Assembly: GCA_005281725.1 (NCBI GenBank)
Contig: SSBO01000008.1
Location: 5,194,011 to 5,258,010, forward strand
DNA from: Wuchereria bancrofti
Taxonomy: Eukaryota > Nematoda > Chromadorea > Rhabditida > Onchocercidae
Direction of reading: 5' to 3'
Length of the DNA stretch: 64,000 bases
The notes beneath the pieces are model-generated. The model searched no databases, was not told the DNA's origin, and saw nothing but the letters and a program-made list of their open reading frames with translations. The translations under genes were made by a program, and so were the position numbers. This document shows positions 1 through 11,500 of this stretch, one piece after another (position 1 is the stretch's first letter; each line of letters opens with the position of its first letter).

Positions 1-284
1 CGCTTTTTCCTTTTTCTTTAAAATAACTATTATTCATGAGAAAAAGCAAAAAAGAAAATGAGAAATATAAAAAAAAAATAAAATAAATCGAAATATTAAA
101 GAAAGATTTATGTCAAAAAAAAGAAAAATTTTTTAATGATGTTTCTTTCGTATTTGATAATTTCGCAGAAAATGTTATATTTTTCAATTCCTTTCATGTT
201 TTGCAATTCACATTTATTTTATGAAATCATAAATTTATTTTAGTAATAATCTGTAAACATTAGAAGCATAAATTATATTTGATA

Positions 285-440
285 ATTTATTATTCGGATT
301 ATTAATGGATATCCTAATAGCATTAATTTGGTATTCGAATTAACTTGCAGTATTAGTTCTCGAGTATTCGAATTTTCAATTACATTCTACAGATTTTAAT
401 TTGATACTCGAATTATCGATTAGACTGTAGCAGTATAAAT
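285..440. repeat. Degenerate short repeats around a GTATTCGAATT core
   Basis: Three imperfect copies of a GGTATTCGAATT / GAGTATTCGAATT / GATACTCGAATT core appear in succession, each followed by a diverged AT-rich segment. Unit length is roughly 40-50 bases and drifts between copies. It looks like an old, decayed minisatellite. No function is inferred. Confidence 0.45.
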
Positions 441-1189
441 TTGACATTTGGTTTATTAAATGTATTCTTTTCCTATCACTAGAAAAAAATTTTTTTTTCA
501 GTTATTTGATTTTGTTTCATTTTTTTTTTCTTATAATTCTCACAAAAGATAGTTAAATGATAATTTAAAAAGTAAAATTTGGAAGATAAAAGAAGATTAG
601 GAAGAAAATTCAATTTTCTTCTTTCCCTTTCTTTGACGATATTTTTAATAATCACTTAAAATCTACTAGTTTAAAATTAATCAAATAATGTTATGAATAG
701 CTTGAAAGCAAAAGAGATAAGAGCTATCAGTGAAATTTAAAATCATCAAAGGCTTATCAGGGATTAATATGAAAAGCTGATATAATATGTGCATTATCGT
801 GTAATGATTAGTTGATTAATATGAAATTATGTGATGATCATTCACAGCTTATTCATTCTCATCTATGTATGAATAAATTGATTAGCTGATATTCTTAGAA
901 TAGAAATTTATCACTTTTATCATTCTTTAGTCAAATGTTAAATATCAAGAAAAATAATTGAATATTAAAGTTTATAACAATGAATGAAAAGAAGAAAATG
1001 ATGAAAAAGATTTTATTATTTTTAAGAATGTGTGTTATTTTGAATACAACAATTGAATAGTTTTATCTAAATTATCATTGGTCGACATTCATATGAATAT
1101 ATAAGTTTGTTTTGGCAAAACTTAATTACTACTGATATCTGATATGATACGAATTAACTCAACTACTTTTTTTATTCCTTATAATGTTT

Positions 1190-1530
1190 CATTGATAAAA
1201 ACTCATTAAAAAAAAATTTCATTGATGAAAGATAAAAATCATCAAACTTCTGATAATGTGTTTTGCTTATCGTTACACTCCCAATGATAAACTTTCATTT
1301 TTGTCAAATATCTGACAATACATTTTGATTTTTATCAAACTTTCAATGACAAATCGATTTCTAACGTATGTTTTGATTTGCATAAAGTTTTTGATGATAA
1401 ATTCTGATTTGTATCAAATCATCTCATAACATCATTTCATTTTTAGCAAACTTTCAATGCTATGTCGTAATTTTTATCAAATTTTCGATGAAATGTCCAA
1501 ATTTTCGACAAACTTCCAATGGTATGCTTT
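1190..1530. repeat. Degenerate minisatellite with TTTTTATCAAACTTTCAATGA-like units
   Basis: The motif TTTATCAAACTTTCAATGACA recurs in diverged form, for example TTTATCAAATTTTCGATGAAA, TTAGCAAACTTTCAATGCTA and TCGACAAACTTCCAATGGTA. Spacing is roughly 30 bases in the right half and looser on the left. The copies differ at many positions, so this is an old tandem array. Confidence 0.5.
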
Positions 1531-2405
1531 AATGTCGGTGCCAAAAAAATTTCAAAGAAGTTGAAAAACTACCGTTAAAATGTTCATTTGGCATTTATTT
1601 CAATGAAATAAATTATTATCAATTTTATATTAACTTTCTAGAAATAAAAAAAGGAAATAAGTTCGAGGAAATAATTAAGTTTATTTTATGACATCATCAC
1701 TTATTTTTTAATTCTACCACTTTTACTAGCACCGCAAAGTAATGTTATATCTTATAATACCTTAATTTTTGCATAGAAATAAAAATATACTTTAACTATG
1801 AATAAAAATAAAATTATACTTTAATCGTTATAAAGCTACAGCTTATTATAAATTCATAGCCTAAGTTTATAACTTAAATTATGAAATTGTGATATTCATC
1901 TGAAACATTCATCAAGATTGGATTCTTTTCCAGAGCATAATTATTCCGAAATTATCTATTCAAAACATATTCATTTAGTTATACGGTATTATTACAGTTT
2001 TCTCTCCTACAGTATGCCATTAATATCAAAGTAAGTAAAATAGAATGTGTTAATTAGTGGTATGAGTGTGAGTATAGTGACGTAGCATAAAGTATAAAAC
2101 ACGTAACTTTTCTCGTAAAGTAGTGTATAAGAATAAGTCATATTGAGCTAAATTAATGATGTAAAAGAAGGTAGTATAAAATGCATTGTGGAATGATTAA
2201 TTAACTCGATAATTGCAAAAAATTTCTGTCACTGCAAAATAATATGCAAATCTTAATAAAATGCATGCAAATACAAGTTTTAACATGTTTGAAATTAAAT
2301 TTTAAAAAAACAATCAAGAATATTTGTTGCAATCATAACAAGAAAATTGTTAATGAGATTAGTTAATTCTTTAAGGTTTTGTGCTTAAAATTTAAAAATT
2401 TACAA

Positions 2406-2472
2406 AGAAAGAAAGAGAGAGAGAGAGAGAGACGGACGGAGGCAGAGAAAGAGAGAGAAAGAGGAAAGAAAT
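2406..2472. repeat. GA-rich microsatellite
   Basis: A run of GA dinucleotides flanked by GAAA units and interrupted by GACGGACGGAGGC. It also produces the low-complexity reading frame on the opposite strand, which should not be called a gene. Confidence 0.8.
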
Positions 2473-3071
2473 GATTTTTTTATCAATAAATATTGATTTA
2501 TTGCATTCCTTTTCACAGTAATATTTTTTCCATCTCTCTCATTTCTATGAGTAAATAAAAATACATATTTTGTTTTTCTTGTCATTTCATTTTATGGTAG
2601 CTAAATAAAACGAAAGAAAAAGAATACACTTACGTATGTTTGACACGTAGCTTAACATGCATTATCACGTCATGATTTGCAGATACATATATTTTAACGT
2701 ATAGCATTGATTATTGTGTAACACAAATTTTTGTTTAATATTTCATTACGTATATTTAAACGCCTAGTTTTACTTGACGTGTGTTTTCTTTTACTCATCG
2801 TATTTCATTATTAACGTGAAACTCGTTGTGCAGATTGTAAATAATCAATAATTATTTCATTGCACTACAATAACTTTTGTTGTTTAACAGCATGTTTAGT
2901 ATTTGTGAAACAAGATTTTGTTTACAAGATTAATTAAATCACAAATTCCTAGCAAAATGAATGCACAATTAATTTTGTATGATCAACAAATATGGTTTTT
3001 TTAGAAGTGGTTGATATCAAGGAGATAACTATTAGAAGATAGAAAACTATGTATCGTAAAATAAAAGAGGA

Positions 3072-3083
3072 TGACCTTGACCT
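3072..3083. promoter_or_regulatory. Possible nuclear-receptor half-site pair upstream of rps-7
   Basis: The sequence TGACCTTGACCT contains two TGACCT half-sites. On the opposite strand it includes TCAAGGTCA, the extended half-site known for NR5A/FTZ-F1 and ERR-type monomeric nuclear receptors. It lies about 820 bases upstream of the rps-7 start. A short motif like this can occur by chance, so regulatory function is only an inference. Confidence 0.25.
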
Positions 3084-3103
3084 ATAACCCTAATATTATA
3101 GGT
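3080..3103. other. Small inverted repeat
   Basis: ACCTATAA and TTATAGGT form an exact 8 bp inverted repeat around an 8 base loop. It overlaps the right edge of the half-site pair at 3072-3083. It could be a protein-binding palindrome or chance. Confidence 0.4.
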
Positions 3104-3903
3104 TAAGTACGCAGGAATTACGGCTTATTTGATCTGTAGAAAAAAAGTTTTCAGTCAATAAAAGTTATATTTACTTAGCATATTTCTTCCCGGGAAACTT
3201 TTTCCTCAAATTCGTCAAAAATTTCATGATTGTAAATTCCTAAATTACTTCACATTATCTTCCGATCATAAATTCTTGGATTATTTATTGTCTTCCGATT
3301 CAACTAGATTTCTTCACTAAATGATCCCTTCGCATCACCTTTAAAAGATTTCTCAGGTCTTAATCGAGACATTCTTTTACTCAGTCCTTGTAAAATCTAA
3401 ATTTAGAACTGTTGATCCGAAAGAGTTTCATACCGGCTGTTTAACATGAGCCACACTATTTGCACACGTATTTAGGCCTTTGTTATGTGTTGCGTGGCGC
3501 TGTTTCTATCTTCTGTGGTGTGTGTTGGTGGAGTTTTCTGTATGGCCTACTTTTGATTAGTCAGTGTTTTACGTGTACTAAGCATATCCTCTACGTGATT
3601 TACGTCTGATGTAGATTTGATGTGTGAGGTTAAAATTTTCACTCTCATTTTCGCATTTGATTTCAATTACACTCATGTATTAAGTTTTGAGGTATAATGA
3701 CTGCATAGTAGTTATTCACTCATTGCTAAATGTAATTATTTTTTCTCCTACTCTGACTTTCATTTTGTACATTATGCCTATTATTTGTATATCGAAAGGA
3801 ATATAACTGGCATTATATTTATGAGTTTGTGATTATCATTATTAAGGGAGGAATTTTTGGGAAGTTCATTTTTGCTTGGTGAAGCAGATTAGTCGAGGAA
3901 AAG

Positions 3904-5400
3904 ATGCCGGAAGGTTCATCGAAGATTGTTGTACCGGAAGGAAAAGTACCGGATGAATTGGAAAAGCAAGTATCAAATGCGATCGCCGATTTAGAAAGTA
4001 ATTCTGATATTCGGGCTCAGCTACGTGAACTTTATATTGTCGGCGCTAAGGTATAGTAGTTATGGTAATAGAAATTATAACGTTATAAAGATTCAGAACT
4101 GTGTTGTCGGATTTGTAATGTGCAGTAACACTAAACTATTTTTCTTTTTTCCTTTGTTATATCTGGTTTTTATCTTTATTTTAAGCGCTGTTTTTTCATA
4201 TCTGTTCTGTTAGTTTTTCAGGAAGTCGATGTGCCAAATGCAAATAACAAAAAGAGTATCATTGTTTATGTACCCGTACCACAGTTACGACAATTTCAAA
4301 AAATTCAACCTCGCCTTGTGCGTGAGTTGGAAAAGAAATTTAGTGGCAAGCATGTAGTATTTATTGCAAGGGTAAGGAATGTTTCATCATTTCCTGAATT
4401 TTGACATGATTCGTATGATAAAAAAGTTCAAACACAAACTGGTGAAAATAGCTATGGGTAGGTGAGTCCTTGCTTTACAGAATTTAAAGACCTGAAAAGA
4501 AACCTGTTACTCTTAATATTAATTTTAGCGTCGTATATTACCAAAGCCTAAGCGCGGTAAGAATAGGAAACCACAGAAGCAGAAGCGTCCACGTTCACGT
4601 ACTCTGACTGCTGTTCATGATGCAATGCTTGCTGATTTGGTATATCCGGCTGAAGTTGTTGGACGAAGGATCAGAGTGAAATTAGACGGAAAGCGTATCA
4701 TGAAAGTTCACCTTGATAAGACTCAGCAGACGAATGTAGAACATAAGGTAAGCACAACTGAATTTAACAGTTAGATGCTTTCTCCGAATAAGTATGTGCA
4801 AAAAGAAGTCATTAATTGAGTAGTTGTATTCGCGGTAGGAAAATTGACCTTGCTGCTTAGGTTTTGACCTCTATGCTTCTGCTGTTTCTCATTTTATTGA
4901 TTTAACCGAACCGTGGAGGCTAATTTCAGAAAGGGCATGTAGTGTGACCTTCTAAACATGTTTCTCTCTCCGTTTATGTGATTGTTGAATTTTGCATTAA
5001 TCATAATACCTTACGATGCATGATTGCACATGCTTGTATTGTACAACAGTTGCAAGAATTTGTTGGTAAAATGTTAGCTCTTCTATCCAGATATGGGTTT
5101 GTTTCCGTGGAGGAGGTTTTCTTCGTTGTTTATCGATAAACCAAGACATGTACAAAGCAAAGCTAACTTAAGCTGTTTGAAAAGATTTCTTTAGATTCAT
5201 GGGTAATTATTGATTTATGGCGATTCATATAAGGGTAAATATGTACTGGTTTGCAGTAGGGTTATATGCAAAATAGAAAGTCAGCAACATTGCGCTGAAT
5301 TAAATTTATTTGCTCATTTCAGGTGGATACATTTTCGGCAATCTACAAACATTTGACCGGAAAAGATATTGCTTTCGAGTTCCCTGAACCTCTTTTCTGA
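3904..5400 (+). CDS. rps-7: 40S ribosomal protein S7 (eS7)
   Basis: Structural protein of the small cytosolic ribosomal subunit. Four exons: 3904-4050, 4222-4371, 4529-4747 and 5323-5400, all joined in phase 0, giving 197 residues, close to the roughly 194 usual for eS7. The protein starts [14 protein letters not shown] and ends [12 protein letters not shown]. Diagnostic stretches are [20 protein letters not shown] in exon 2, the basic segment [19 protein letters not shown] at the start of exon 3, and [19 protein letters not shown] after it. All introns are GT-AG. The start is the first ATG of exon 1 and fits the family N-terminus. A possible trans-splice acceptor (GAAGCAG) ends at 3887, but its pyrimidine tract is poor. 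Introns are short (150-575 bases), as expected for a highly expressed gene. Confidence 0.96.
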
Positions 5401-5502
5401 AAGGATCATTTTTTGATTGGTTTTTGTTATGTTTTGTTGATAAATGTATGGTTAAGTTAGTGAGGGTTCTGCTGTACAAACGACATGAATGAAAATCCAA
5501 TG

Positions 5503-5508
5503 AATAAA
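5503..5508 (+). promoter_or_regulatory. Polyadenylation signal of rps-7
   Basis: A canonical AATAAA lies 103 bases after the rps-7 stop codon, followed by a T-rich stretch. This gives a 3' UTR of about 120 bases, plausible for a ribosomal protein mRNA. Confidence 0.7.
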
Positions 5509-6404
5509 GTTTTCCTTTCGGCAGGGTGACTCATCCGTGTTGCACTTTGTCAAATGTTGATGACTGCAAGTAGTAATCTTACACTGGGTGAAAGTGGGTA
5601 TGGAGTACATAACTGGTTGCTACAATACACCAATCGCGAATTCTTTTGGGCATAAATCAAATTCAGCTATCTCTTTCAAGCATCATTTTTATTTTCCAAT
5701 AAATTCAGCAAAATTTTCTGAATGATATCGCCTAATCGGATTATTGGAATTAGCTCATACACTATCATTTGTTGTTCAAATGTTGACATCAGTTTTTATC
5801 TGATGTTCACCCGAATTAGGACAAAATTTTCTGCAAATACACATGTTACAAAACCTGACATTTTTATACGATTAGATTTGAAGGAAATAATTTTTAATGA
5901 GTTTTATGAGCAGTGATGGGATGGGCGTAGTGGGAAAATCAATAAAATGTGTTTTGATTGATTAAAAAAATCCCACATCTCTATGCCTGACGCGTATCTG
6001 AGCACTATCGCATTTCAACATTTATAGCCAATGGCATATTTTCTTAAAAATAAACCTCTTCATCTCAGAATACGCATTTTTCGTTGTGTATTTTGGTTTT
6101 AGGTGCTAAAATCTGCATTCGTTTTTTATTATTATTTAAAGTTTACATTCAGTGTAATATTAATTATATATCTAATACTATTATTTAGTGGATCAATATG
6201 ACTAGCATTCTAATGAGTGCATTGACTGCTCACAGTTTCGATAATTACACTCCTGATTATTCCTCTTTTAATACGAACAAACATTTTAATAGACGTAGAA
6301 TTTCTTTCCGGATTTGCTAGTAATATAAATTTATGTATTTGTATGTATATAAATTTATATTGAGGAACTTGAAAAAACTAAAACTGTTATTCATTTGTTA
6401 TCAC

Positions 6405-6600
6405 CACATATCATTATCTTAAATTATTATTCATTCTTATCGTCATTGTTATTCGCTATCATCATCATTATCTTAAATCCTTGTTATTATCATCGTCATC
6501 ATCATTATTATTTTTGTCTTAAATACTATTGCTATTTACTATCACTAATCTAACATTATCTTATTAAATTACCATTATTTATCGTCACTACCCGTTATCA
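6405..6600. repeat. Degenerate (ATC/ATT)n trinucleotide tract
   Basis: Runs of TTATCATCATTATC-like triplets with frequent interruptions (TCGTCATCATCATTATTATT and similar). This is ordinary simple sequence of a kind that recurs elsewhere in the window, for example at 47035-47135. Confidence 0.6.
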
Positions 6601-8480
6601 TACATTTAAGATAATTAAACTAGATTAATTATTAATACATATTAATGATTAGCTCAATGACATGCGTGTGCGTGTAACTATATGCACATATTTTATTTAT
6701 GTGTAATACAATTAAGCTAAAATTATAATCTTTATGCATATAATTATAATTATTAGGAATAATATCCTTGATAACTAACTTCATATCATATATGTGCATT
6801 CAGTTTAATGAATTTAATAATTTAGATTAAAAATTGAAGACGATTATCATATTTTAAAATCATGAATTGAAATGATAGTATCAATATTTATTATTAATAT
6901 TTGATAAACATTGATATTCATACATAGGGATACTAGAATTGTACACAACATTTATCTGTGAATATATATGTATATACGTACAAACATTTAGAAGACAGAA
7001 ATGAAATTTACAAAATGTTTGAAAACGGAAGGACAGGTTAGTGCTGGTTTGAAGGCGGAGCAGTTGAACAGCTACGGCCATGCATTTTGCATTACATTTG
7101 TAGTTCAATGATGATCGAATGATATGTTATTGCCATCGTTTGTTACTTTTGTCTTACTATTATCATCATATATCGTTGAAATATTTTGATTTGGAGCGGG
7201 GAAAAAAATGAGATAAAAGGAATAAGGAAGTGAAGAAATGAGAATGATTAGAAATAGAAAGAGATGTAGAAAATAAATTTTAATTCATTAATTTGTTAAA
7301 TCAGTTTAATTTTCATTCAGTTGATTGGGTGAATTTAAATTCAATAAAATGGATAATATTTGTAACAAAAAAAAAAAACGAAAAAAAAGGAAGAAAAAGA
7401 ATTGTTAAACAAAGTAAAGCTTAATTGTACTAGTTAATTGGATTCCTTAGATCGATTGGTTGTTTTGTATTGAAATGAACGATTGGATCTGATTGAATTT
7501 AAATTTAGACGTAATAATCAATTTTACTTTGTTTTTCCTTCGTCTTTTTTTTTTGTTCTGCTTTTTCGTTTTTGTTTTATTGATTTCAAATTTTAACAAA
7601 AAATTTATTTTTTCTTCATTTTGCACTATAATAATAATAATAATGAATTAGTAATTTGAGTAATTGGAAATCTTAGAATTAAAATTCAAAATTTTTTTTC
7701 ATTGTTTGGAATTTTTTTCCACTTTACTTTTAATAATAACAATTATTTTTCTAATTTTTTAAATTTTGTTTTTATCCTCAGAAAGTTTAACAAAATTATT
7801 AAATATTATCAAAGTTAATAAATTGTTAAATACCATATCTGTCAGTTTGATTATTTCTTTTCCTCTAAATCACTAATAGGTCTTTTTATTTATTAACATC
7901 TAATATTATATTATGACCAAAATTAAAAATTATCAAATAAGAAGTATTATCAAATGTTTATTAGTAATTAATCAGATCAAATATTATCAAATTTAGTAAA
8001 TTATTAAATACTATAACTTGTCAAACTAATTATCAAATGAAAAAATTATAGATGTTATAATGATTGCATTTATTATAAATTTAGTAATAGGAATTTTACC
8101 GAATTTCTTCATTCCTAATTTTTTTTTTGAATTTCTCAAATAAACAATTGATTAGTGCAATTTGATCTGTTTTCAGTAATGCACAACTTTTTCATTCATT
8201 TTTAAAGTACCTTTTTAAACATTAATAAACTCAAAAACATTTTCAAAAATATTTTCGCATCCAAAAAAAAGAAAGATAAAAAAAACGAAAAAAGAAACGA
8301 AGTATCAATTTTGGCAGTACTTTAAAATAATAAGAAAAAAATGAAATGGGAAAAATTTTCAGCATTGAATTCTCATCAAATTTTCAATATAGTCGGTAAA
8401 TTGTCGCTTTTTTTCGTCTCTTTTTTATTTTTTTTTTATTTCAAATTAAAATATTTATTTTTCATTATTATTTTTTTTAC

Positions 8481-8482
8481 AG
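8481..8482 (+). promoter_or_regulatory. Splice acceptor before the first recognised exon of the CRAL-TRIO-GOLD gene
   Basis: A strong acceptor (poly-T then ACAG) ends at 8482, 18 bases before the ATG at 8501. It may be a spliced-leader trans-splice site or the end of an intron with an upstream exon. The frame between 8483 and the ATG is open (KRLQST), so an upstream coding exon cannot be excluded. Confidence 0.5.
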
Positions 8483-8500
8483 AAACGTTTGCAATCAACT

Positions 8501-11500
8501 ATGCATTCAGTATTGCATGAGCTAACGAATGAAGAATTACGAATGATCGATGATTTACGAACAGTTATACCAGCACTTCAAACTGTTAACGATGGCTGTA
8601 TTGCGAGGTAAAATTTTTTGTTTCTTTTGTTTTATGAAGAATAAGAATTCATTTTTCATCCCATAACTAATTATTATGAAAATATAAGAGTAATATATTT
8701 AGTTAATTGTCACTTCCTTTTTTTTTATATATGGATATTTCAAAAATTTCATCTTTTGTCAATAACTTTATTAAAAATCAGCCTTTTTTTATCTTTATTT
8801 TCATAATAAATTATTTTCAATTTGTTTGTTTTTTTTTTTCATTTATTTTTCTTTCTTTGTTTAATCGAAATTCAAATGATTGCATAAATGTGATCATACC
8901 GAATTATTTTGCAAAATACATCTAATAAAATACATTTTATATTGGTTTGCTTTATTGGTTAGCATGCACTTATGTATTATTTTTTCACGTATAATTCTTA
9001 TTTTGATTTTAAATTTCTTATTTTTTAATTATAAAAAAACAGTGCAATAGTTGCTTATTCGTTGAGGTATATATAATGCGAAGATTACAATATTTTGTTT
9101 TTCATTTTTAATTCAATTTTATCATTAATAGCTTTGATTACTCAAAATTACATCAGTTATATGTTAATAATTAAATCCTTTTAACCATTACTTAATTTCT
9201 CCGTGATATTTAATAATGGGATATTTAAATTCATTTATTACTCAGTAATTTTTATAAAGGAAAGAAATTGTTCGCATGGAATTTATTTGTCTTATTAAAA
9301 CATATTATTAACATTCAACTGTAATATTTTTAAAAAAAGAAGTTAAAGAAAAATGAAACAACTAAAGATTCTTTTAAGCTATCATTCAATATTATTGTGG
9401 GGCAAAAAAAAAAAATAACAAAACGAAATTGAAATATAAAAAAAGTATTACCAATTATCATCTACGATATCATATGTAAATTATTCATACATTAATTTCT
9501 ACTCGTAATAATTATGCTGTTTTGTTTACAACATTTATTTTAATTAATTATTTTGAATATACAATTTCTTTTATTTTAGAGAGAAAATGACAGTAGCTTT
9601 TAGTGAATGTCTTTGATAATATTCCAGGATAAATATGGCATTTAAATATGTTATGAAATTGAAATGTAAAGAAAATTTATTTTTTTGCAAGCATTATCAA
9701 TTTATCATTTGTGTCAAATGAGGATATCATTGATAATATCTAAAAATAAATGTAGCATTTTCCTAAAAGAATATTGATGATAATATTCCAGGACAAATGT
9801 ATTAATTTCTTAAGAACATTGGCATATTTTTTTTTTCTTTTTTTTTATATCGATATTGAGAGAAACGGACGCAAAATGATGGTAGTCTGATGTGACAATT
9901 TTTCATGTTATCTTACATAGTTTTGAATTTCCTATTTTATCTTCGTAAACGGAACTGGAATCTAAGAGTAGCTTCCCTCTTTTTTTTTCTCCCTCCTTTT
10001 TTTTCTCTCTCTCTCTTTCATTCATTAATCAAATAAATGTTGGTAACTGTAAAGACAATAAAGATTATTTCTAGTTACTTTCATGCTATAATTTAATAAA
10101 ATATGACATAAATTTGGAAAGATTAAGATCAAATTTTCAAAATTTCTGTCATTAAATTCTTGATTTAAAGACTAATTTTGGTTTAATTAAAAAGTAACAA
10201 AAGAGAAAGATTGTGAAATATTATTACATTATGACAGATTTATCATTAATAAATTGATTTGAAACTATAAAACTTTTGAAATTCATTCAAATTTTTCTAT
10301 TTTTTCCTATTATTTATCAATATTATCATTCCTTATACTATCATTCGATTTTCTACTTATTCATTCATTTTTACAGTTTTCTAAAAAACGAATATATTAT
10401 CAAACAATGGACAACAAATAAATTTAAATTCTTTTTTTATTAAATGACAAAATTCTATTATAGTATTTGTCAAATTTATCGACTAATCATCCTACATGTA
10501 ATTTTTTTAACTTTTTTTTTTTGCAATTTTATTATTAGAAAAATAAATTTTTCATGTCGTTTAAAATAATTAACAAATATTTTTACACAAAATTTCAATA
10601 ATATTATGAACGTAATAATATTTGTTGTTATTATATCAATAATAAGTTTTCATCAAGAGAATAGGAAGGAAAAAAGGAAAATGAAAAGTGGATAAGACGC
10701 ATTATAATTACTTATTTGTTGATCGATTACAAAAAACAAGGAAACGCGGGGGACGGAATAGATAGTTGGAAGGAAGGAAAAAAATTTATAATAAGCACAA
10801 TGATAATTTATATTTAATTTTTATTGGTTACTGAAATACGTGAAGTTATGCAATACTTATTTTGTTTACTTAATATAAATTTTATATATTTTTATGCATG
10901 TTTAATTCTTTGAGCTACATGCCAGTTACTTTTTTTTTATTATTTCATTTTTTATTCAAGCTTAATTAAAAAAGGAAAGTTTTTTAAATGATGTCGAAAT
11001 TTCACAGTATGTAATACATATTTTCGAAAAATTATTTTTTGTAATATTATTTTTGCTAATATTGTTTTGAACCATTTTTTCTGTACTCCTGAAAGAACTT
11101 TTTTTTTTGTAAGGGGAAAATGATTTACTTTGAAGTATTTTATAATGCTCGTCATTAATTATCTCCTGAAATTTTATCATAAGTCATTTCTAGAAATTTA
11201 ATACAATTTATTTTTTCTCCTTATACGAGCAAATGTGGTCAAATTGATAAGACGCAAATGTATTGGTTCCTCGATCTTTTTTCCTGTCTCAGAAAAATAA
11301 AAGAATCACTTATTACAAATAAAAAGATCAGAGCACAAAATCAATTATGTACTTTGTATATTTCGTTTGAAAAAAAGAAAAAAAACTTACAAGTGCAAAT
11401 ATCATTCAACCATTTATTTCCACTTTTAAATTGTATGAATTTCTTTTTTGAAAAGCGCAAAAAAAATATAAATTTTTAAGATGCAAAAGAATTTTGTAAA

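Larger units (their letters stand above)
1..3903. other. Intergenic AT-rich region upstream of rps-7
   Basis: No coding exon could be supported here on either strand. The stretch holds poly-A and poly-T tracts, two families of degenerate short repeats (about 285-440 and 1190-1530), a GA microsatellite near 2406-2472, and a less AT-rich last 800 bases (about 3060-3900) that probably carries the rps-7 promoter. The only longer reading frame, on the minus strand at 2400-2585, is mostly translated simple repeat. Confidence 0.6.
5509..8482. other. Intergenic region between rps-7 and the CRAL-TRIO-GOLD gene
   Basis: No supported exon. It contains an ATC/ATT-rich degenerate trinucleotide tract (about 6405-6600), poly-A and poly-T runs and AT-rich filler. 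The 5' end of the next gene, and perhaps an untranslated or coding upstream exon, must lie in its right part. Reading frames at 5722-5916 (+) and 6881-7108 (-) have no recognisable domain or splice context. Confidence 0.5.

Noticed and set aside
2400..2585. Minus-strand 61-codon frame
   Set aside because: Mostly Ser/Leu/Phe from the GA microsatellite.
4748..5322. Possible intronic snoRNA in rps-7 intron 3
   Set aside because: Ribosomal protein introns often host snoRNAs, but I found no paired RTGATGA/CTGA boxes and no convincing two-hairpin H/ACA fold.
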